This document shows, piece after piece, positions 57,900-64,000 of a stretch of 64,000 nucleotides of DNA. A program made the position numbers and the translations under genes. The DNA lies in assembly GCA_036426205.1 (NCBI GenBank), contig CM071568.1, forward strand, positions 217,735,123-217,799,122. The letters run 5' to 3'. The notes under the pieces are model-generated. The model searched no databases and was not told the origin of the DNA. It saw only the letters and a list, made by a program, of their open reading frames with translations. This DNA is from Ascaphus truei. Lineage: Eukaryota > Chordata > Amphibia > Anura > Ascaphidae. Numbering within the stretch: the stretch's first letter is position 1; the number at the start of each line of letters is the position of its first letter.

Positions 57900-60077
57900 G
57901 TTAAACATATAAAAAATTACATTGCATAAATGGTACACTTAACAGTGGATGAGCAAATCTGAAAACGAACACATCACACCCATTATTACCCGAGGCCAGC
58001 TGAGTATCAGCTGCTTGCTGAGGACCATTTGTGGGGTGCCCCTAAACTGATCAGGTGGGGGGTACCTCACTTTGCTTTCCGTGAGCCTCCCGCGGGTTGA
58101 ATCTCTCGGAAAGCACACTCTGGCGAACAGTCACTGCTTCGTGCTGACTTCTCCCCCTGGGGAAGGAATAGCACAGTGTCCTTCACACCAACCTTACTTG
58201 GTATCCATGGCCGGAAGCAGCAGGCCAGGCGGGCTAGGCCCTTTCCGCGGTCCCACTACTTGGCGAAGGGCCGCTTCTTTTTGGGCACAACGGAGGCCAG
58301 TCTCCTGGATCTTCCTTACACAGGCTTGTCCCTAACGACTTGCGAGGCTTCCACTGAACAGCGAGGAAAGGAACAACGTTCTCTTTCATTCAAAGTCTTG
58401 CGTCTGGCAGGGGGGTAAAGGGTAGGTACCTTACCACGGGCAGTGACTCACGGTGGCCAAAGGTCCTCGGGGGACGCTGTCGTTCCCACCTTGGGCGGGT
58501 ATCGGACCTGTCCCCAATTCTTCTGGGACAGTCCCACTACTGACTCGAACTGGGCGCGTTGGATCCCAGTCCTGGGACACTGTGTCGGGTCACGGGCTAA
58601 CAATCCGCTCAGGAACCGTGGCTTTGGCGCTTCTTCGGCCACCTCCATCGGAGTCTTGGGGAACAAGGGAGTTCCTTACCACTCGGCGGCTGACGATGGG
58701 CTTCCCTTCTTCCGGAAGGATCAGGCGGTAGACACGGGTCCACTCTCTCTCTGGACAGCTACTTCTAATGAGGACAACTCCCACCAGGAACGCGATGAGA
58801 GGGGGCCCTTCGCCCGGGCGACCAGACTAAAGAGCCTCGTGCTCCCGCGGTCACCTGGAGGCTCACCCCCGACACCCTCGGGGCAGTCGACTCACCTTGT
58901 CGTTGTGGTACTGGGTCCACGCCTAGGACCGATGGTACCTCTGTAGTAGGGCGGGACTGACCCATTAGATAGGGCAACACGGCCGCCCAACAGCAGGGTG
59001 CGCAACATCGGGATAACACTTTCCAGGGTACACGGACCCACAGCAGACTCTGTATCTCTGCATCACCGCTGGGTGGTTCGCCGGTAGGCGCATCGCCACC
59101 GATGGGACTTCAACATCTTCACTGGAAACTTCTGCATGCTGGGGCACAATAGACTTCAGTAAACCGCACACGCAACATTACAAGTTAGGAACACCATGTC
59201 AATGTCTCTCTAGAACAGCCGCACGTGTGGGGCTAAAACACTGTATGCCCAATTCTCCTTCCACCCTCGACGGTCCTGAATCGAGGGGGTCCCTGAGGCA
59301 CAGTTGGCTCCTGGCGTGGGCTTCTTGCAGGCAGGAGATATGAGAGAAGAGAATCTACTCCGGCACGCGCAGGCCACATACACACTAGGGTGTTATCCCT
59401 TGACAGTCTATCTCGGTCTCCTGTCAGATAGAAAATATTCTATGTCTACCGACAATGCCTTCCTCTCCTCCTGGGAACAGAAGGGTCTATGGCTGTTCAC
59501 TGTGCTCACTCCCCCTGGTGGAATTTAAAGGAGGGGTTGCTCTATCATGAGTGGCGTCGGCTCTTGCACTGAGTCACTCACATTACAGGGGCGGGGCTCT
59601 GGTTTTCACGCCAATCCCGGATGGTTTTCTGCAAAATCATTCTGCGCCTTGGAGCGGGTATCACGTGCACGCATCCACTTGAGGGAAGTAAGTTGCCATG
59701 GCGCGGGGTCAGCGTATATAAAGGGTAACCCTCCAGGGGACACCCGGGCATAAATAACGTGGACAGTGACTCGGACTGGCTTATATCCCTTGATGATGAC
59801 ACGACAAAAAGGACCCGATCTCCACGAGAATGTGGAAGCTAGCTCTAGGTCTATAAGAAGAGCGTGTGCCATCCGTGGGATTTTACGCCTATGCTCATAG
59901 ATCTCATCTTCAGATATATTGGCGGGAACGCCTTCTAAAGCCACACACACGGCGGGGCTAAGATTATTTATCCTCATGGCCCAGGCGGAGGACCTCGTGT
60001 CCGGACTTGACAACCATGGTGGAAAAAAAAATAGGCATTGGACAATTTGAAAAAAAAAAGAACGGCACCCCAGGTCT
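57900..60077 (-). mobile_element. Internal region, ~2.2 kb, no pol recognised
   Basis: Only a gag-like fragment is identifiable. No protease, reverse transcriptase, RNase H or integrase motif was seen. Several overlapping GC-rich frames exist (for example 167 codons on the plus strand at 58443-58946), antisense to the element and without known motifs. The length fits a non-autonomous or internally deleted element. Confidence 0.5.
59606..59977 (-). pseudogene. Gag-like N-terminal fragment
   Basis: Downstream of the primer-binding-like site, the minus frame has ALEGVPANISEDEIYEHRRK followed by IPRMAHALLIDLE and VIIKGYKPVRVTVHVIYA. A short structured N-terminal domain before a break resembles gag-type proteins of vertebrate LTR elements, which form the particle. 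The start is uncertain because the open frame runs back through the primer site, and an ATG at ~60016 is in another frame. The assignment rests on position and general character, not a diagnostic zinc knuckle. Confidence 0.45.
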
Positions 60078-60095
60078 ATCTCAGCAGTGCCTCCA
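60078..60095 (-). other. Primer-binding-site-like sequence
   Basis: TGGAGGCACTGCTGAGAT on the minus strand starts two bases after the LTR's terminal CA. Starting with TGG (complement of tRNA 3' CCA) two bases from the LTR is the standard arrangement. The tRNA was not identified. Confidence 0.6.
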
Positions 60096-60097
60096 AA

Positions 60098-61531
60098 TGT
60101 AACGGGTTCCCCCCCCCCCCAATCGCAGATTATTACTGTGGAGGTGTAGAACACATACAAGGTTACTCAGGTGTGGTGCATTACCTGTTGGCTCACAGGA
60201 GGGCTGAGCTTCCGCCACGGGGAACCTGGGGTAATTGTACTAGGGGTGATCACTTACAACATCTTCTCGGTTACAGCGCCTCCACCTGCGATGGTCCACC
60301 AGAGGGGAGTGGTTCCTCGCAGGACATCACAATATATAATCACTTCACCACGACAGCATGTATATTAACTATATGACTTTACTAACACACATATCACACA
60401 TTACATAACATCATAACCTTATCCACCTCAGGCCCAATGTCTGGCGTTCCACCAGTGTCCTGAATCCCCACCCAAATGTCCCGTACTCCTACGGAGGTCG
60501 TGGGTGACTTGCGCCAGTCACTAGGAACTAATAGGCCTGTTGGTGCACATATAATTCAGAGGTACCTTCCGAGAACTCCGATGCTCGGCCCTTGCAACAC
60601 TCTTCTCAAAGGGTCAGACGCCGCGATGCTCTCCGTCTGATCCTTCCAGGTGATATTTCCTCGTGTGACCCCAACGTGGGTCCGAACTCCGTCACTGGAA
60701 ACACACCAGCATCCGTCTGAGTCCTCTCTAACGATACAGCGCAACGTGCACACCCTGCACTATAGGCCGTCCTATAGCACAGCATCTTAAGTGGCTTAAG
60801 GCCAATCTCCTAGGGCATCGGGGTTGCCTAGCTATTATAGGTAGGTCTTGTACCCACCCTACTCATAAAACGGGCCCCTGGCCATGGCTCCCGATTGGTA
60901 CCGCTATGAACCCCCCCAGTTGCCTCGTACTACGCGCAACGCCGCCCGGGCAATGGGTCCCCGGATTGGTTACCGTATGAACACCCACCCAGCGCCTCGC
61001 CACTCGCAACACGGGACCGGGCTATGGCTCCCCGGATGGTTTTTATTCCGCTATGTAACCCCCCCAGCAATCTCGTGCCACTAATTCACCTAAACGCCTG
61101 CCGCAACACTCTGCAGACTAACCTCAGCCCCCTTTATCCCTGGCTATTCCCCAGCTCTGACTACCATGAGTGACAGGGTCCCTCTCAGAGACTATCCCTG
61201 GCAACACTCACTAACCTGAGGGATAAGGGCTAACTTGGACCTTAGGGCCGCTGGCCTAGTGCAGGGAGTCCCCGGCTCCTGCACCCTACCGCCTTCCTTG
61301 GGCTCCTGACTCTGACTGCACGTAGCTCCAGCCCGCCAAATGTATCCACTTGCTCCAGGACAATCCTTCAGCCCTATTGGCTCCTATGAGGCACCTGGTG
61401 CCTCCCTCGCTAAGCACTATGGGAATTGTAGTCCCTGGGCGCCTGTAATAACATTGGGGCCGCATGCGTGCCTTTCCTACACCTGCACTAACCCCTAATG
61501 GCCGCCGCAACCTCTCCCTGTCTATCCCTAC
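60098..61531 (-). mobile_element. 5' LTR (truncated) of the minus-strand LTR retroelement
   Basis: Matches 56072-57488 along its length with many single-base indels, and ends in CCCGTTACA at 60098. The first ~370 bases of the LTR (minus orientation) are missing where it meets the tandem-type repeat at ~61531. Confidence 0.8.
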
Positions 61532-62035
61532 CTCCACTTGTCTGGTGCAAAACTGTCAACCAGTAATGAGCCATAAGCTCAACCTATTTGCCCTTCAAGC
61601 TAGATACTGCCAATGCCTCCATGAAGCCTGTCAGCCAAGGTAAATAAATCTCTCCTCTCATGCTCTTCTCTCCCTCAGCTGGTTAATGCTACCACATCCA
61701 ACTGGTGACGTACTTATAAGCGTTGTTTAAAAACAACAATCAAATCTTTTCCAGCATCAGCTGGGCCCACCGAGGGGCCAGGCTGCACCACCACAGCGTT
61801 TCCACTCGAAGCAGGTGCAGCCCTGCCCGGGCAATAAGTGACCTCTGCCATCAAGGTGGAACCCCAGCCCCACTGCTCCATGCCGAAGGCCGCTACAGCC
61901 CCAGGCGTAGTTACTTGTGACAGCGCACCCCTTATTATGCCCCTTCCACATCTCCATAGGTCCCAATTTTATCCTTCCTTGGCTGAGATTGAACACAGCC
62001 TTTACCTGTCTCTGTATGTTCTTCCTACTTACCAA

Positions 62036-62225
62036 TTAGATTGTAAGCTCTTAGGGACTCCTTTCCCTAAATTTTACTTTTATGTCTGAAGCACTTCTTC
62101 CCATTATGTGTTATTTGTATTATTTGTAATTTATATGATTATGTCACGTGTGTTACTGCTGTGAAGCGCTAGAGTATGTGCATTAATGGCGCTATATAAA
62201 TAAAGATATGCATACATACATACTT
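62036..62225 (+). repeat. L2-type LINE 3' tail with CATA end
   Basis: TTAGATTGTAAGCTCTTAGG, then GTGAAGCGCTAGAGTATG, GGCGCTATATAAATAAAGA and a GCATACATACATAC tail. Confidence 0.75.
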
Positions 62226-62307
62226 TAACCACAACATGCTCATCCTAAAAATCCCGATATGTCCAATTCCTTTCCTTCTGGCTGAGACTGAACCCTGCCT
62301 TCACCTC

Positions 62308-63335
62308 TGTAATGGATCGGGGGACTCATGCTTCCCAGCGTGTCCCCGTCACCTCTGTTCCCACGACTTCCAATCACCCCTCTTTCCTGCATTCTCACTC
62401 TCTCCCTTCCTTCTCTCGCGGTCGCTCCTCCGCGGCGCGGTTTGCGTGGCCTGATGTGCGTTCGGGTGACGTGCGCGGCTCCCGCACTGTGCGCGTACGT
62501 TCCCGGCCTCTCACTACCCTCTGCGGTACCAGCACCCCTCGGCGTACGCGTGTCCCCCCAGCCCTTACATTACCTGGCTCCTCTGCCTCTCCTTCCCTTC
62601 CGCCTCCCGTGCCAAACGTCCTCCCGGCGGTGCGTCCCTCGCGCCCTGTTACACACGCGGTGCACGCGCATAACACACTTACAGAAGGTGTGCGCACCCG
62701 TTACAGTTATTTGCTGCCCTAGGCTCTAGCTCCGCCCCCCGTGGCTTACAAGCTATTTCCCTTGATTATTTCCATGTCTCTTCCCCTGCTCTCTCAGACA
62801 TATCCCTGCAAACTCTCACTCAGACCTGCTCCACCTCTCTTCCCTATTGGTCCTCCTTCCTTTATAACCCCTCTCTGTCCTCTTAGTCATTGCTCTGCAT
62901 AGCTTTCCTGTAGCTCCTGTATGTGCAGTGTCTATGCCTAGCTCCCTTGTCTATTTCAGCGCTGGTTCCTTTCCCTGCCCCTGTTTGGATTCCCTTGGTT
63001 TGAACTTGTGTACTGCTTTGGATTTGACTATTCTACCTTCTCCTGCCCTTGAACTCTGGCTTACGGACATCACTACGCTGCTTTCTCCAACCCTTGAACC
63101 CTAGCTTACGGACATCACTACGCTGCTCTCTCCAACCCTTGAACTCTGGCACACGGACATTACTGTCCGATCTCTGGCACCCCGGACTCAGCAAGTATAT
63201 GTTAACCCTTTTTTACCAGGCCCGGCAACGCATTACCACACTCCGGGCATGCCCTCACTGCTATGGGTGCATGTTATACCCTTACCCACCTCAGTACTGG
63301 GGACTGGCCAGGTCTGCGGGCATACAGGCATTACA
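62308..63335. mobile_element. Solo LTR with perfect 5-bp target duplication
   Basis: Ends TGTAATG ... CATTACA (7-bp inverted, TG...CA), flanked by ACCTC on both sides (62303-62307 and 63336-63340). The duplication falls inside the tandem-type repeat, whose sequence resumes on the right. 62400-62720 is CpG-dense. A ~55-bp unit (CTTACGGACATCACTACGCTG) repeats about 2.3 times at 63058-63180. Frames up to 136 codons on both strands in the CpG part are chance. Confidence 0.85.
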
Positions 63336-64000
63336 ACCTCAAATGATCTGGTGTAACACTTCCAACCAGCCCTGTGAGCTACAAGCTCAACCTACCTTTC
63401 TAGCTAGCCATTGACACCGCTTCCCTGAAGCCTGCCAGCAGCGATACCTACCTCAAAATCTCCCTTAACTCAGTCCTCTTCTCCGTCTAGGCTGGTAAAT
63501 GCGACCCCAACCATTTGGTAATGCACAAAAAAGGGTCCTAACAATGACCATCAACAACTCTCCCTGCTCCATTCCAGAGGCTGCTACAGCCCCAGGCATG
63601 GGAACTGGTGACTGTGTACCCCCTTTCACACCCATACTACCCCCCAAGTTTTCATAGTTGCCTCATTTTCTCCTCCCTCTGGCTCAGATTGAACTCAGCC
63701 TTTGCCTCAACTTGAATGGTGCAACCCTGCCAATAGTTCTGTGAGTCACAGCTCATCCGATCTGCCTATATTGCTAGATAACACCAAAGCTCACATGTAG
63801 CCTGCCAGGAAAGCTACAGATATGGCCTTTTTGTTTTTCTGGCTTTCCTCAACAAAAGTGCAGACATCTCTCATTTGTTTGGAAGATATAATCAATATAC
63901 AGTACATCCCATTTAACTCTCTGCAACTCTTCGGTTTGTCATTCAAACCTGTATTTTACAGGGATATGTCAGACTGATTAGGATTTGATTGTTTGCATTT

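Larger units (their letters stand above)
61545..63790. repeat. ~360-bp tandem-type repeat, interrupted
   Basis: Blocks ACAAGCTCAACCTACCT, GCTACAGCCCCAGGC and CTGGCTCAGATTGAACTCAG recur at 61575/63375, 61893/63575 and 61980/62278/63680. 63346 to 63705 marks one full period of ~360 bp. The array is broken by an L2 tail (62036-62225) and an LTR (62308-63335). Confidence 0.65.

Noticed and set aside
58443..58946. 167-codon plus-strand ORF as a gene
   Set aside because: Antisense to the LTR element interior, overlapped by three other open frames, without a recognisable domain.
62312..62729. Overlapping 133-136-codon ORFs
   Set aside because: Low-complexity Ser/Pro/Arg sequence in the CpG-rich part of a solo LTR.

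Overview
This is a vertebrate, almost certainly anuran (frog or toad), genomic window made up largely of transposable elements. The reasons are a Penelope-like element with hammerhead ribozymes, two L1-like LINEs, several LTRs, hAT-type MITEs with 8-bp target duplications, foldback elements, L2-type tails and long (TA)n tracts, with no recognisable multi-exon host gene. Duplicated segments differ mainly by single-base insertions and deletions, and there is one N gap (29253-29366). The assembly therefore looks like imperfectly corrected long-read sequence, and frameshifts in transposon genes should not all be read as biological.

Layout. 1-4.2 kb: two direct copies of a ~1.9 kb unit with snap-back ends. 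4.5-6.2 kb: a hammerhead remnant, a solo LTR and a divergent single-exon forkhead ORF with one in-frame TAG. 7.2-9.06 kb: a hairpin MITE and two hammerhead-bearing retroelements. 9.06-13.04 kb: an L1-like element on the minus strand, broken by other DNA. 13.9-18.4 kb: two hAT MITEs around a ~2.45 kb foldback element. 18.9-20.45 kb: an LTR. 20.6-25.2 kb: a degraded Penelope-like element on the minus strand (reverse transcriptase, GIY-YIG endonuclease, hammerhead). 25.4-32.9 kb: a second L1-like element on the plus strand with insertions. 33.6-39.3 kb: two long palindromes, the first with a hammerhead in each arm. 39.4-48.1 kb: four copies of a second hammerhead family, other MITEs and another hammerhead retroelement. 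48.2-54.4 kb: foldback, MITE, L2 and LTR pieces. 56.07-61.53 kb: an LTR retroelement on the minus strand with a primer-binding-site-like sequence, a gag-like fragment and no visible pol. 61.5-63.8 kb: a ~360-bp tandem-type repeat invaded by an L2 tail and by a solo LTR with a perfect 5-bp target duplication.

The main biological signal is a set of twelve hammerhead-ribozyme motifs in two families. They share the CUGANGA / GAAA core and a self-complementary hexamer (ACGCGT, ATGCAT or ACATGT) as helix III, and five of them have TGACGTCA within about 35-160 nt downstream. Three copies carry C3 to U and G8 to A together. In the known full-length hammerhead fold these two bases pair, so this looks like a compensated core variant. 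Because no search could be run, element names are family-level calls from motifs and repeat structure.
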